The position numbers were made by a program, and so were the translations under genes. This document shows positions 1 to 9,300 of a stretch of DNA of 40,864 nt, in pieces. Source of the stretch: Pelovirga terrestris. GTDB taxonomy: Bacteria > Desulfobacterota > Desulfuromonadia > Desulfuromonadales > Geopsychrobacteraceae. Positions within the stretch are counted from its first letter, which is position 1. Each line of letters starts with the position of its first letter. Location of the stretch: the NCBI RefSeq assembly GCF_014773365.1, contig NZ_JACWUN010000015.1, positions 47,501 through 88,364 on the forward strand, read 5' to 3'. Below the pieces are notes generated by a model. It was not told the origin of the DNA, ran no database searches, and worked only from the letters and a program-made list of their open reading frames with translations.

Positions 1-417
1 ATCACGGATAAACTCGAGGAAACCGAAATTCTTCATCCAGTCATAGTTATTGACCATTTCGGCAGCATTGGGGTGGTCAGACTCAAAATCCAGAAACTTC
101 GAGAGTTGTCCCTTAAGGCAATCAACATTGTGCTCAAGGGTCTGTTCATCAAGCAGATTGCGTTCAGCTGATTTCATCGACGGGTCACCGATCATACCGG
201 TTGCCCCACCAACCAGAACAATCGGTTTGTGGCCGGCACGTTGAAAATGCTTGAGCATCATGACGCTGACCAGATGGCCGATGTGGAGAGAGTCCGCGGT
301 CGGATCAATGCCGACATAGGCCGTGGTCATCTCCTTCTGAAGCTGATCTTCGGTCCCGGGCGTGATATCGTGAATCATGCCGCGCCATTGTAGTTCTTTC
401 ACAAAATTTTTGATCAT
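1..417 (-). CDS. tyrS: Tyrosyl-tRNA synthetase, N-terminal part (runs off the window)
   Basis: Class I aminoacyl-tRNA synthetase that charges tRNA-Tyr with tyrosine. I translated the minus strand from the ATG at 417; the frame stays open to base 1, giving 139 residues of a protein normally about 400-420 long. The class I HIGH signature is at about residues 45-48, following the [13 protein letters not shown] segment typical of bacterial TyrS. The [11 protein letters not shown] segment is the substrate-site loop of the same Rossmann fold. The KMSKS loop and the S4-like RNA-binding domain would lie beyond the edge. An AGGG ribosome binding site sits 5 bases before the ATG. It is the last gene seen of the minus-strand housekeeping run, 72 bases after ymdB. 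Confidence 0.93.
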   Translation of the reverse strand, partial: MIKNFVKELQWRGMIHDITPGTEDQLQKEMTTAYVGIDPTADSLHIGHLVSVMMLKHFQRAGHKPIVLVGGATGMIGDPSMKSAERNLLDEQTLEHNVDCLKGQLSKFLDFESDHPNAAEMVNNYDWMKNFGFLEFIRD

Positions 418-489
418 GGCTACCCTGCTTTACCTGTGTAGAGACTTACCTTCCGGGTTAATGTCGGCGGGGAAACATCACCTGGCCGA

Positions 490-1275
490 TCAGAATCGCG
501 CCTGGATACGCTCAATCTGAGTACAGCGCCCACTGTCTTCATCAATGGTCAGAACAACCGCTGACAGCTGTGGATCATTTTTAGCAACCTCGAGACGTAT
601 CGGCATCTGCGACAGGAAACGTTCCAGCGCTGCATCCTTTTCGTTTCCAATAACAGCATCCTGGCTACCCGACATACCGACGTCGGTCAAAAAGCCGGTA
701 CCTCCGGCGAGGATAACCTCATCCGCGGTCTGCACGTGGGTATGGGTGCCGATGACGGCGCTGACCCTGCCGTCGAGATAATAACCGAGGGCCTGCTTTT
801 CGCTGGTTGCTTCAGCATGAAAATCCACCAGAATAATCGAGGTGGCCTGGCGCAACTCATCAATGAGCAGATCAGCGGCGCGAAATGGACAATCGAGGCC
901 TTTCATGAAGACCCGACCCTCCAGATTGCAGACCCCAACCCTGATCCCGCCGGCGGTTTCATAAACACCTGTCCCCCGACCCGGCAGTCCCGGTGGATAG
1001 TTGGCAGGGCGCAACAGGCGATGTTCCCGATCAAGAATCGGGATGATCTCCTTCTTGTCCCAGATATGATTACCGGACGTGACCACATCAATACCGCAGG
1101 CAAAAAGCTCCTTAAGAATCGGCCCGGTCAGCCCATAGCCGGCAGCAGCATTCTCACCATTGGCAATCACCAGGTCGATCTGATGATGACTGACCACCCC
1201 TTTCAGGTGATCAGTCAGCGCCTTTCTTCCGGCGCGGCCGACAATGTCACCAACAAACAACAGCTTCAATATCAC
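490..1275 (-). CDS. ymdB: YmdB-type metallophosphoesterase (TIGR00282 family)
   Basis: Calcineurin-like phosphoesterase related to Bacillus YmdB, which cleaves 2',3'-cyclic nucleotides and genetically interacts with RNase Y. The metal-binding blocks are visible in order: GDIVG (residues 9-13), NGENAA (about 40), GNHIW (about 67), DFHAEAT (about 150) and GTHTHVQTADE (about 177). Length (261) is normal for the family. The first possible start is a GTG at 1275, but its GAGG ribosome binding site is only 2 bases away; the in-frame TTG at 1269 has better spacing (8 bases) and gives an N-terminus MKLLFVGDIVG, so the true protein may be two residues shorter. It lies directly downstream of rny, as in many Firmicutes and deltaproteobacteria, which supports a joint role in RNA turnover. 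Confidence 0.9.
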   Translation of the reverse strand: MILKLLFVGDIVGRAGRKALTDHLKGVVSHHQIDLVIANGENAAAGYGLTGPILKELFACGIDVVTSGNHIWDKKEIIPILDREHRLLRPANYPPGLPGRGTGVYETAGGIRVGVCNLEGRVFMKGLDCPFRAADLLIDELRQATSIILVDFHAEATSEKQALGYYLDGRVSAVIGTHTHVQTADEVILAGGTGFLTDVGMSGSQDAVIGNEKDAALERFLSQMPIRLEVAKNDPQLSAVVLTIDEDSGRCTQIERIQARF

Positions 1276-1512
1276 AACCTCGCATCGGCAACGTAAAAGC
1301 TGACCGCATCAGAGCTAACTGCCGGAAAGACATCACCACAAAGGGTGAAAGAATGAACAAAAAGTCACGGTTCAGCACCGGACCGGGAATCCTATGTCAA
1401 TGGACATTTTTCCTCATCCATGACCGCTTTTGGTCGCCGTCCATGGCGACAAAACCAGTTGCCGCAGGAGCCAAAGGCCCTGTGCGAAGGACGGCAGCGA
1501 CAACAAAAGAAA
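1276..1512. other. Intergenic segment rny-ymdB with a hairpin and a dispersed motif
   Basis: No credible gene. A hairpin lies at 1428-1454 (TTTTGGTCGCC / GGCGACAAAA arms) but has no T-tract on either strand, so I do not call it a terminator. A 22-base motif at 1371-1392 recurs with about 20 matching bases at 23977-23998 in another intergenic space. Confidence 0.4.
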
Positions 1513-3078
1513 CTATTTGGCGTACTCAACCGCCCGCGTCTCACGAATAACATTGACGCGAATCTGCCCCGGGTAGGTCATCTCCTGTTCGATCTTGGCG
1601 GCAATGTCCTTAGCCAGAACGTGAGAGTAGTCGTCAGACACCTCATCACTGGACACCATGACGCGGATTTCACGCCCGGCCTGGATAGCAAAACAACCGG
1701 TAACTCCGGAGAAAGAAGTGCCGATCTGCTCGAGATCACGTAAACGTTTGACATAAGTTTCCAGGGTCTCACGCCGGGCACCAGGACGGGCGCCGGACAG
1801 GGCATCAGCGGCCTGCACCAGAATAGCGAGAACCGAATCGGGCTTTTCATCCTCATGGTGGGCCATAATCGCGTGGACAATAGCCGGCGACTCCCCATAC
1901 TTGCGCGCCAGCTCCCCACCATTGACGGCATGGGATCCCTCCAGTTCGTGACTGACCGCCTTGCCGATATCGTGCAACAAGGCCGCACGCTTGGCTTCCT
2001 TGACGTTCAGGCCCAATTCAGCAGCCATCATCCCGCACAGGAAAGCCATCTCGATGGAATGAACCAGAATATTCTGACCGTAGGAGGTACGGTATTTAAG
2101 CATGCCAAGCAGCTTGACAATTTCGGGGTGAATCCCATGAACACCGACATCGAAGGTGGCCTGCTCACCGGCCTGACGGATCTCCTCGTCTACCTCTTCG
2201 CGCGCCTTCTCGACCAACTCCTCGATCCGGGCCGGATGAATCCGCCCATCGGCAATCAGCCGCTCAAGGGCGATGCGGGCCACCTCACGGCGCACCGGAT
2301 TGAAGCCGGAAATAACAACCGCCTCGGGGGTATCATCAATGATCAGATCGATACCGGTAGCGGCCTCTATCGCGCGAATATTGCGTCCCTCGCGACCAAT
2401 AATCCGTCCCTTCATCTCATCGGACGGTAACGGCACCACACTGACCGTTTTTTCTGCTACGAAATCGCCCGCATAACGCTGAATCGCCAGGGCCATAATT
2501 TTTTTGGCTTTCTTGTCAGCCGTCTCCAGGGCCTCATCTTCGATGCGTTTGATGTTTTTGGCGGCATCATGGCGCGCTTCACTCAACATCCCATCAATCA
2601 ACTGCTGCTTGGCCTCGGCCTGGGTCAAACCGGAAATTGCTTCAAGGCGCGTCTGCTGTTCTGCCCGTAACTTTTCGGTGTCATCCATCTTTCCCTGCAG
2701 CTCTGTCTCAAGCTGGCGCAACTGCTTCTCCTTGACGGCCAGCTCGTCATTCTTCTTTTCCATCTGATCAAACTTACGATCAAGATTTTCTTCCTTCTGC
2801 TGCAGCCGATTCTCGTTGGCGTGAATCTCCTTGCGCAATTCACGTGCCTCTTTTTCCCAATCGGTCTTGGCCTGAAGAACCAGATCCTTGGCCTGGATAA
2901 TTGCCTCTTTAGTGATTGTTTCCGCTTCTTTGCCGGCATCACTGATAATTTTCTGGGCTACAACCTTGGCGCTGTTGACCGTCGACTCAGAGAGTTTACG
3001 ACGCAGCAACATTCCCAAAAAAACCCCGGCGGCCAGAGCTACCAGAACCAGCACAATCGTGATTATTTCTGTTTGCAT
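1513..3078 (-). CDS. rny: Ribonuclease Y
   Basis: Membrane-anchored endoribonuclease that starts mRNA decay. The 521 residues show the full family layout: one N-terminal transmembrane helix (about 5-24), a long charged coiled coil (about 30-190), a KH RNA-binding domain with the GREGRN loop (about 210-275), then an HD phosphohydrolase domain whose metal-binding motif appears as LLHDIGK, with the upstream His in the QNILVHSIE segment. The length matches the usual 510-520. The ATG at 3078 has a strong GGGGGAGG ribosome binding site 5 bases upstream, so the start is secure. It follows fthC by 21 bases on the same strand and is followed by ymdB. Confidence 0.96.
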   Translation of the reverse strand: MQTEIITIVLVLVALAAGVFLGMLLRRKLSESTVNSAKVVAQKIISDAGKEAETITKEAIIQAKDLVLQAKTDWEKEARELRKEIHANENRLQQKEENLDRKFDQMEKKNDELAVKEKQLRQLETELQGKMDDTEKLRAEQQTRLEAISGLTQAEAKQQLIDGMLSEARHDAAKNIKRIEDEALETADKKAKKIMALAIQRYAGDFVAEKTVSVVPLPSDEMKGRIIGREGRNIRAIEAATGIDLIIDDTPEAVVISGFNPVRREVARIALERLIADGRIHPARIEELVEKAREEVDEEIRQAGEQATFDVGVHGIHPEIVKLLGMLKYRTSYGQNILVHSIEMAFLCGMMAAELGLNVKEAKRAALLHDIGKAVSHELEGSHAVNGGELARKYGESPAIVHAIMAHHEDEKPDSVLAILVQAADALSGARPGARRETLETYVKRLRDLEQIGTSFSGVTGCFAIQAGREIRVMVSSDEVSDDYSHVLAKDIAAKIEQEMTYPGQIRVNVIRETRAVEYAK

Positions 3079-3099
3079 AAAAACCTCCCCCTTTAAGGG

Positions 3100-3678
3100 C
3101 TATGTTAAGCCTGGCAATCTACGCCACCAGGTAATGGTTTCGGTATCTGTCACCAGAATATCCAGAGACTGATCGTGGGCTCCAACGGGTAATGCGTCAC
3201 ACAATTGAAATGAGTAGCAAAAGCCGACCCGAACCGCCCGATCAGAGCAACAGGCCAGATAGCGATCATAAAAACCCCGGCCGTAACCAAGACGGTGCCC
3301 CCGACGATCAAAGGCTACCCCCGGAATCAAGATCACGTCCGGCACTTGCTGACTGCTGTGCAGATCGGTAGCCGGCTCAAGGACACCAAAAGCCCCCGGC
3401 ACCAGCTGCTCCGGACGGTCAATCTCAACCATGCACAGCCCCTCTTTTACAACCCGCGGATAATACACCTGTTTTCCCTGACGAGCGGCAGCAACAAAGA
3501 GCTCACTCGTTGCGGTCTCATTATGTATGGGGCTATAAAGGGCCAGACGCTGAGCAGAACAAAACAGCTCCGTCGCCACCAACTGTTGCTGGGCCAGGTG
3601 CGACAATTGAGCCACCTGCTCAGGCAACAGGGCACGTCGACGCTTGAGCATATGTGCTCGGATCGCCCTTTTATCCAT
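3100..3678 (-). CDS. fthC: 5-formyltetrahydrofolate cyclo-ligase
   Basis: Converts 5-formyl-THF to 5,10-methenyl-THF with ATP, recycling a folate storage form. The C-terminal signature GYGRGFYDRYL (about residues 132-142) is the substrate/phosphate-binding loop of the family, and the N-terminal K/R-rich helix (AIRAHMLKRRRALL) is also typical. The 192-residue length is normal. The start is the ATG at 3678. The gene lies immediately downstream of a segment that can fold like 6S RNA and of zapA; the zapA-ssrS-ygfA/fthC order is a known proteobacterial arrangement in which the 6S transcript is processed from the fthC message. Confidence 0.93.
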   Translation of the reverse strand: MDKRAIRAHMLKRRRALLPEQVAQLSHLAQQQLVATELFCSAQRLALYSPIHNETATSELFVAAARQGKQVYYPRVVKEGLCMVEIDRPEQLVPGAFGVLEPATDLHSSQQVPDVILIPGVAFDRRGHRLGYGRGFYDRYLACCSDRAVRVGFCYSFQLCDALPVGAHDQSLDILVTDTETITWWRRLPGLT

Positions 3679-3734
3679 ACACTTAAACCAATAAATCCAG
3701 AATTGGTGCAGGTGTGGCCGGAAGGTTCCGCCGG

Positions 3735-3945
3735 AGGAGGGTCAGCAACGAGAGGGGAAAACGGGTATGTAAGCAGTTTACCGGCAATAGCGCTCTAGCG
3801 ACAATTGTCATCCACCTGTATGAAGAAAGCCGCTATGAAAGACAACTTGCACTCATAAGATCTATCCGCAACGGGATACTGCGCGCCAATGAAATATAAA
3901 CCACACAACCCGCTCCCGGGACACATTTAATACCCGGGGTGGTTT
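3735..3945 (-). ncRNA. ssrS: Probable 6S RNA (ssrS)
   Basis: 6S RNA mimics an open promoter and sequesters sigma-70 RNA polymerase. I call it from position (between zapA and fthC) plus pairing. On the minus strand the 5' half at 3913-3918 (CGGGAG) pairs with 3749-3754 (CTCTCG, one G-U), the next block CGGGT with ACCCG (3762-3766 side), GTTTA with TAAAC (3776-3780), and outer GGGT (3932-3935) with ACCC (3739-3742). This gives a long interrupted closing stem. The apical arm contains a GGATA/TATCC hairpin. A stretch reading TATATTTCATTGGCGC resembles the E. coli bubble region. Ends are approximate (within 15 bases). No protein ORF is supported here on either strand. The alternative is an ordinary structured leader of fthC. 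Confidence 0.55.
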
Positions 3946-4059
3946 GACTAGCAATCACTTCTTCTCGTTCGACACTCAAACAACAAGTGCTCCGACGATC
4001 TATCAATCAACCCGACAACAGTCGAGAACAACGGTGATATTACAATGGATTGCTCGGGA

Positions 4060-4353
4060 TTAGCAACCAAAATTATCATCAATTTCCAGGGTTAATTGAC
4101 CCTGGAGTTGCCCCAGTCGTCGGACTATCTCATGATCATCCTGCTCTTTTTTTTCCTGCAACAGCAGATATTCTCCAGCCAGATTCAACAGGGTCAGGAT
4201 CATCAGATCAACCGTGTCGACAGATCTGCCTGCGGCCGTTTCTGCCAGTTTTTTCTCCGCAAAAGCAACAACCTTCTGGACTTGTTCTTCCGACTGATGA
4301 CTACGCAGGGTATAGATGCGCCCCTGGATCCTGATTTGAATCTGTGCGCTCAT
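4060..4353 (-). CDS. zapA: Cell division protein ZapA
   Basis: Small FtsZ-associated protein that bundles FtsZ filaments at midcell. The 97 residues show the ZapA pattern: an N-terminal beta-strand domain (about 1-45, with IQIRIQGRIYTLRS) followed by an alpha-helical/coiled-coil C-terminal half (VDLMILTLLNLAGEYLLLQEKKE). Length is typical (90-110). The ATG at 4353 overlaps the stop of the upstream small coiled-coil gene in an ATGA arrangement, which indicates translational coupling. Downstream is the probable 6S RNA. Confidence 0.9.
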   Translation of the reverse strand: MSAQIQIRIQGRIYTLRSHQSEEQVQKVVAFAEKKLAETAAGRSVDTVDLMILTLLNLAGEYLLLQEKKEQDDHEIVRRLGQLQGQLTLEIDDNFGC

Positions 4354-4535
4354 GCTCCCTCCACATCAACATCATCTAAATCTGCAAGGATTCGATCGAT
4401 CTGCGTCAGCAGCTGCTGTTTCTCTTCCAGCCACCGCTGCTTTTCCTGTTGTAACTGGCGGTTGTTGAGCTTCAGGGCACGATGTTGTTCGAGCAAGACC
4501 GCTACAGATTGTTCCAGGTCAACCAGCTTCTGCAT
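4350..4535 (-). CDS. Small coiled-coil protein, ZapB-like
   Basis: A 61-residue, almost entirely helical protein rich in Gln, Leu, Glu and Lys with continuous heptads (from about residue 5 to 50), ending in an acidic tail. This is the profile of ZapB-type division proteins, and it is coupled by an ATGA overlap to zapA, a partner in the Z-ring. I use the ATG at 4535 because AAGGGG lies 9 bases upstream; the ATG at 4544 abuts the same sequence with no spacing, and the ATG at 4577 has no ribosome binding site and directly follows the ftsY stop. The ZapB name is inference from size, coiled coil and neighbour; sequence identity in such proteins is uninformative. Confidence 0.7.
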   Translation of the reverse strand: MQKLVDLEQSVAVLLEQHRALKLNNRQLQQEKQRWLEEKQQLLTQIDRILADLDDVDVEGA

Positions 4536-4577
4536 TTCGACCATCCCCTTAGTTGATAGTGCAACATCCAACAACAA

Positions 4578-5894
4578 TCAAGAACGCTCAAACAGGGCGC
4601 TGACAAACATATCGGCATCAAACGGACGCAAATCATCCAGCTTTTCCCCGATACCAACGTAACGGACAGGAACATTGAGCTCCGCCGCAATGGCAACCAC
4701 AATCCCCCCTTTTGCTGTTCCATCCAGCTTGGTCAGAGCAATACCGCCCAAACCGACGGCCTCATGAAACATGCGCGCCTGGGTCAAGGCATTCTGGCCG
4801 GTCGTGGCATCAAGGACCAGGAGAATTTCATGGGGAGCGCCGGAGATCTCGCGATCAAGCACCCGCCGCACCTTTTTCAGCTCTTCCATCAGATTAACCT
4901 TGGTATGCAGGCGACCGGCCGTATCCAGCAGTAGAATATCAGCCTTGCGTGCCACCGCCGCCTTCGCGGCATCAAACGCCACCGCCGCCGGATCAGCTCC
5001 TTCAGCATGACGAATCACCTCAACCCCGGCACGCTTGCCCCAAACCTCAAGCTGCTCAGCCGCCGCCGCTCGGAAGGTATCACCGGCACCCAGGACGACT
5101 TTATGCCCGGCCCGGGAGAGTTGATTGGCCAACTTGCCGATGGTGGTCGTCTTGCCAACACCGTTGACCCCGACAACCATCATCACAAAGGGTGAAGCAC
5201 TACTGAAATCGACAGGCCGTGACTCCAGCGCAAGAATTTTCTTCAGCTCTGCTTTAAGGAGCTCACGAACCTGTTCAGGATCTGTTAATCTCCCTGCTGC
5301 CAGCCGCGTTTCCAGGGCCTGAATCAGATGCTGGGTGGTTTTCATGCCGAGATCTGCGGTAATCAGCACCTCTTCAAGATCTTCAAGCAACTCCTCGTCA
5401 ATCTCGGTACGCCCACGCAGCAGGCTGTCAACCCGCCCAACCAGGGACGACTGGGTTTTTGAGAGTCCCTGCTTCAGACGCTCAAACAGACTCAGGCGGG
5501 GTTCCGGTTCGACTTCGGGTTCCGGTTCGACTTCGGGTTCCGGTTCGACCTCGGGTTCCGGTTCGACCTCGGGTTCCGGTTCGACCTCGGGTTCCGGTTC
5601 GATCTCGGGTTCAGGTTCGACCTCGGGTTCCGGTTCGACCTGCTTCCGGGAAGGTTTCTTTTTCTTTGGCGGGCGGCGGACAATTTTCAGCAGCAACAGG
5701 ACCAGCAGCAACGCAATAAGCGTCGCTATCAGGTACAGCATTCCCCAGACCGCCACCATCAGGTGCTCCGGCGGAACACCCAGGGTATCCAACCACTGAG
5801 CCAGCAGTTCCATAAAACCGGTAAACTTTTCCAGAACATCATCAACGGTCAGGGTCCTGACCTTATCCATCAGATCGTACCAACTCATATTCAT
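4578..5894 (-). CDS. ftsY: Signal recognition particle receptor FtsY with Glu/Pro repeat
   Basis: SRP receptor GTPase that delivers ribosome-nascent-chain complexes to the Sec translocon. The C-terminal 300 residues hold the NG domain: G1 loop GVNGVGKTT, DTFRAAAAEQL, DTAGR, TKLDGTAKGG and GIGEKLDDLRPF. Before it are features beyond the minimal protein: a hydrophobic segment at about residues 45-68 (Leu/Ile/Val-rich, followed by KKKKPSRK), which predicts a real membrane anchor, and an E-P-E-V hexapeptide repeat (about 85-132) equivalent to the acidic A domain. The frame opens with a TTG at 5906; I prefer the ATG at 5894, although the ATG at 5888 has better spacing from GGA. The cell-division genes zapB-like and zapA follow directly. 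Confidence 0.94.
   Translation of the reverse strand: MNMSWYDLMDKVRTLTVDDVLEKFTGFMELLAQWLDTLGVPPEHLMVAVWGMLYLIATLIALLLVLLLLKIVRRPPKKKKPSRKQVEPEPEVEPEPEIEPEPEVEPEPEVEPEPEVEPEPEVEPEPEVEPEPRLSLFERLKQGLSKTQSSLVGRVDSLLRGRTEIDEELLEDLEEVLITADLGMKTTQHLIQALETRLAAGRLTDPEQVRELLKAELKKILALESRPVDFSSASPFVMMVVGVNGVGKTTTIGKLANQLSRAGHKVVLGAGDTFRAAAAEQLEVWGKRAGVEVIRHAEGADPAAVAFDAAKAAVARKADILLLDTAGRLHTKVNLMEELKKVRRVLDREISGAPHEILLVLDATTGQNALTQARMFHEAVGLGGIALTKLDGTAKGGIVVAIAAELNVPVRYVGIGEKLDDLRPFDADMFVSALFERS
5500..5643. repeat. Tandem 18-bp repeat inside ftsY (8 units)
   Basis: Eight consecutive 18-base units (consensus on the plus strand GGTTCCGGTTCGACCTCG) with only one or two substitutions each. On the minus strand each unit encodes the hexapeptide EVEPEP, with one EIEPEP variant. 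Units preserve frame, so copy-number change by slippage would alter linker length without disrupting FtsY. Confidence 0.93.
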
Positions 5895-5954
5895 TATTCC
5901 AAACAAGGTTAAAGTTCATGCAGGCCGCCGGAAAACCAGTGTCCCAAGGGGGCG

Positions 5955-6317
5955 CTACAGGGCGATATCATCGTACAGGCACTCGGCACAACGGCGCAAC
6001 TTCTGAGCCGCCCGGGCGACCAGGGCCCCTTGCTGTAACTGCAAAATCAGCAGGTAGTCCTCGGTCAGGGGTTGAATCAAGGTCGTTCCCTGCTGCGTAC
6101 GAATAATCACCTCTTCAGGGCAATCGGAACCCATGCGCTCCAGAGCCTCGCGCAACAAGGTCAGGATGATCCCGTGATGGGCCCCCAGGATTTTGATATC
6201 ATACTCGCCGAGGCGTGTTGCCTGATCAACGGCCTCCCCTTCCCAATCGACGATGATCACCCCGAGAGAACCGGGGACCTCGTGCAACAGCTGATTCAGA
6301 ACCACTTTAAACGACAT
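5955..6317 (-). CDS. Roadblock/LC7 domain protein (MglB-like)
   Basis: Single roadblock/LC7 domain of 120 residues. It starts with LNQLLHEVPGSLGVIIVDWEGEAVD, the usual opening in which the strand GVIIVDWEGE follows helix 1. A middle helix and two closing strands (EEVIIRTQQGTTLIQPLTEDYLLILQL) complete the alpha-beta sandwich. Such proteins usually act as dimers on small Ras-like GTPases (MglB on MglA) or as scaffold subunits. The ATG at 6317 has AGGAG 8 bases upstream; an in-frame GTG at 6341 overlaps the smc stop but has no binding site. No MglA-like GTPase is in the window. It is in the middle of the smc-ftsY-zapA run, so a link to chromosome or division processes is possible but unproven. 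Confidence 0.8.
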   Translation of the reverse strand: MSFKVVLNQLLHEVPGSLGVIIVDWEGEAVDQATRLGEYDIKILGAHHGIILTLLREALERMGSDCPEEVIIRTQQGTTLIQPLTEDYLLILQLQQGALVARAAQKLRRCAECLYDDIAL

Positions 6318-6337
6318 AGGTTGTTCTCCTGAGGCGA

Positions 6338-9300
6338 TCACACCCCGGCAACGGCACGCCCTGCTTCATCCGGCACGGTCGGTACATAGTCATTCATCCG
6401 CACCGAGACCAGTCGTGACACGCCGGGCTCCTGCATGGTAACGCCATAAAGGGTGTCAACAACGCTCATGGTGCGTTTGCTGTGGGTAATCAGAATAAAT
6501 TGCGAGCGGTCTGTCATTTCGCGCACCATTTCTGCGAAGCGATCGATATTAGCGTCATCCAGCGGAGCATCAACCTCATCGAGAACACAGAAGGGTGTCG
6601 GTTTGAGCAGGAACAATGAGAAAATCAAGGCAACAGCCGTCAGGGCTTTTTCTCCACCGGACAACAGATTGACATTCTGCAGCCGCTTGCCCGGGGGCTG
6701 GACAATGATGTCTATGCCGGTTTCAAGCAGATCGTTTTCGTCGTTCAGTCGCAATTCAGCTTGACCGCCCCGAAATAACCGGGGGAAAACCTGGCGAAAC
6801 AGCTCATTAGCCTGATCAAAAGTTTCCTTGAAGCGCCGACGGGTCGTACGATTAATCTGGGCGATGGCCTTCTCCAGATCGTCCAGCGACTGCTTGAGAT
6901 CATCCCGCTGGCCAATAAAAAAATCGTAGCGCTTTTGCTGTTCCTCATACTCTTCAATCGCCATCAGGTTCACTTCGCCCAGTTCGGCAATTTTCTGTTG
7001 GAGGCGCTGTAGCTGTTGCTGCTGACGTTCAAGCTCCTCAGTTGTGGCCTGGGGGACCTGATGCAAACGCAGATCAACCGCATAACGTTCCTGTACCCCC
7101 TGATACAGATGCTCGGCCTCCAGGTGCTGTTCACGCTGGCGCAACTGTAAGCGCGCAACGGTCCTGCGTGCGTCCTCGGCATCACTACGCAAACGCCGCA
7201 GCTGTTCACGCTGTTCTTCGAGCTCTTCACGCAGCTGCTGATAGGCCTCCTGCAGGCACACCGTCTGTTGCAACTGTGCTTGCCGGTCATCAAGACGCTG
7301 ATCCAGCTCAACGCGAATCAGGGATTGTCTCTGTTGTAGCTGCGAACGCGAAGCCTCCTGCTGCGATAAACGCTGTTCAAGGTTCTGCCGGCGTTCACGC
7401 AATTCCCGGCACTGACGCTCAACCCGGCCGAGGGTCTGATCTGCCGCCTGGCGTTGCTGCTGAAGGGAGGCAAAAGCGACCCGATAACCAGTCAGCGTCT
7501 CCCGGCAACGATCAACCTCCTGACGCAGCAAGCTTAGCTCCTGCTGGTTGTGCTGCTGTTGGTGTTCAAGTTCCTGCTGCTGTGCCAACGCCGTTTCACG
7601 TCCGGCCAGGCACTCTTCCATTTCTGCCAGCAGGCCGCTGTGGGCTTCGTCAATCTGTTCCAGATCAAAGGAAAGAAGCTGCCGGCGGCGCGCCTGGCCA
7701 TCCTGCTCCTTATCCAGAGCCTGCTGATCCTTACCCAGCTCGAGAGACTGCAGCTCTAACCGGTGGATTTCTCCCTGACGTTGTGCCAGTACTTCTTCGG
7801 TTTCGCTCAAACGATCCTGGTACACTTCCAGTTCACGTTCCTGGCTGCGATGTTTTGACTCAAGTTCGGCGATACCCTCAACCAGTTCCTCCAATTGGCG
7901 TTGGCGACGTAACAGGCCCGTTGCCGATGCCGCCATGGAACCGCCACATAATATGCCACGCCAATCCAGACAGGTTCCGGTCCGGTCAACCAATGTCTCG
8001 CCGACAGCAAGAGGCTGCTCAAGGTGATCGGCCACGGCATCAACCAGAAAAACGCCGCCGAGCAGTTGCGCAATCACCTGTTCGGCACCCTCAACCGGGG
8101 AGACCAGATCAAGCAAAGGAACCCCCGGCGAACCACCGTCCGCGGCACCCCCCTGATGAGTCAATAATATGAGACCGCGCACCTGTTGTTGCTGCAGTAA
8201 CTCAAGGCTGATAAGCGGGGACTCGCCCCGGCTTAATGGAACCGCCTGCAAACGCTCTCCCAACACGCTCTCTACCGCAAGTTCATGTTCTGCATCAACG
8301 CGCAACAGGTCAGCCACAATCCGGCGACCTGCGGTTGCGGTCAACAATGCGCGCGTCCCCTCACCACAGCCTTCACGGCGCTGCTGCAACTCTTCGAGGG
8401 ACTCATAACGTGAGCGCAACTGTGCAAGGTCCTGACGACAACCGTGAACCACGGCCTGCTGCTGCTCCAGATTGTTTTTTATCACCTGAAGCTCTTCCTG
8501 CAGCCCCTGCTGTTGTTCCTGCAACGATTCGATGTTGCTACTGACAGCGATTCGCTGACCGGCCAGTTGCTGCACCTGTTCATCCAGTTCCCCCTGGCGC
8601 TCATCAATCCGGGACAGTTCCTGGTGCAGCTGCTGCTGGCGCTGTTGTTCCGCGGTCAGCCGGCGCTCAATCTCCTCCCGGCGATTCTGCAGTCGACTGG
8701 CCTGGGCAAATTGTTCCATCAACGCCCGACGGCTCTGCTCATAGCGCTCATTGGCCTGACGATCGCGTTCTATAACGTGATCAAGTTCCTTTTCCGCGCT
8801 GCGGGTTTTATCTTCAAGGTCGCTCAGACTATCCTTCGACTCCTGCTGCTGCGTCTGTAACTGACAGGCTTCGCTCTCGAGCTCGGCCAGGCGCAGAGCG
8901 CATTGCTCCAGCTCGGTGCGTGCCTGCTGTTCCTGTTCCTGCAGCTGCTCCTGCTGGCGCTCAAGCAACCCAAGTTCACCTTCCAGGCGGGTAATATCAG
9001 CGCCCGCCTGGTATTCCTGTTGTTGAGCCTGATGATAATCCCCTTCGGCTGCGGCAAGTTGCAGCTGTTGTTCTTCCAGGCGCAGCTCCCCCGTTTCCAA
9101 CTGGCCATCAAGCCGTTCGAGGGCATCCGCCTCGCTTTTCTCCTGCTGTTCCAGCAGGGCAACCTCCTGATCAAGGCGTCGCAGACGATTACCGCTGAGG
9201 CTGAGCTCAATCTGGCGCGCTTCACGACGTAGCTCGCGAAATTTCTCCGCTTTGCCGGCCTGACGCTGCAGGCTGCCGATCTGACGCCGAACTTCAGAAA

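Noticed and set aside
1428-1454. Terminator for rny
   Set aside because: The hairpin is good but neither strand has a T-run after it.
3714-3899. Plus-strand open frame between zapA and fthC
   Set aside because: Antisense to the 6S RNA candidate; Arg-rich translation without motif or ribosome binding site.
5500-5643. CRISPR-like or other spaced repeat array
   Set aside because: The units are contiguous 18-mers without spacers and lie in frame inside ftsY, so this is a coding minisatellite.
7042-8172. 376-codon open frame on the plus strand inside smc
   Set aside because: It is antisense to the coiled coil of an unmistakable SMC; the Pro/Ala/Arg-rich translation is the usual shadow of Gln/Leu-rich codons.
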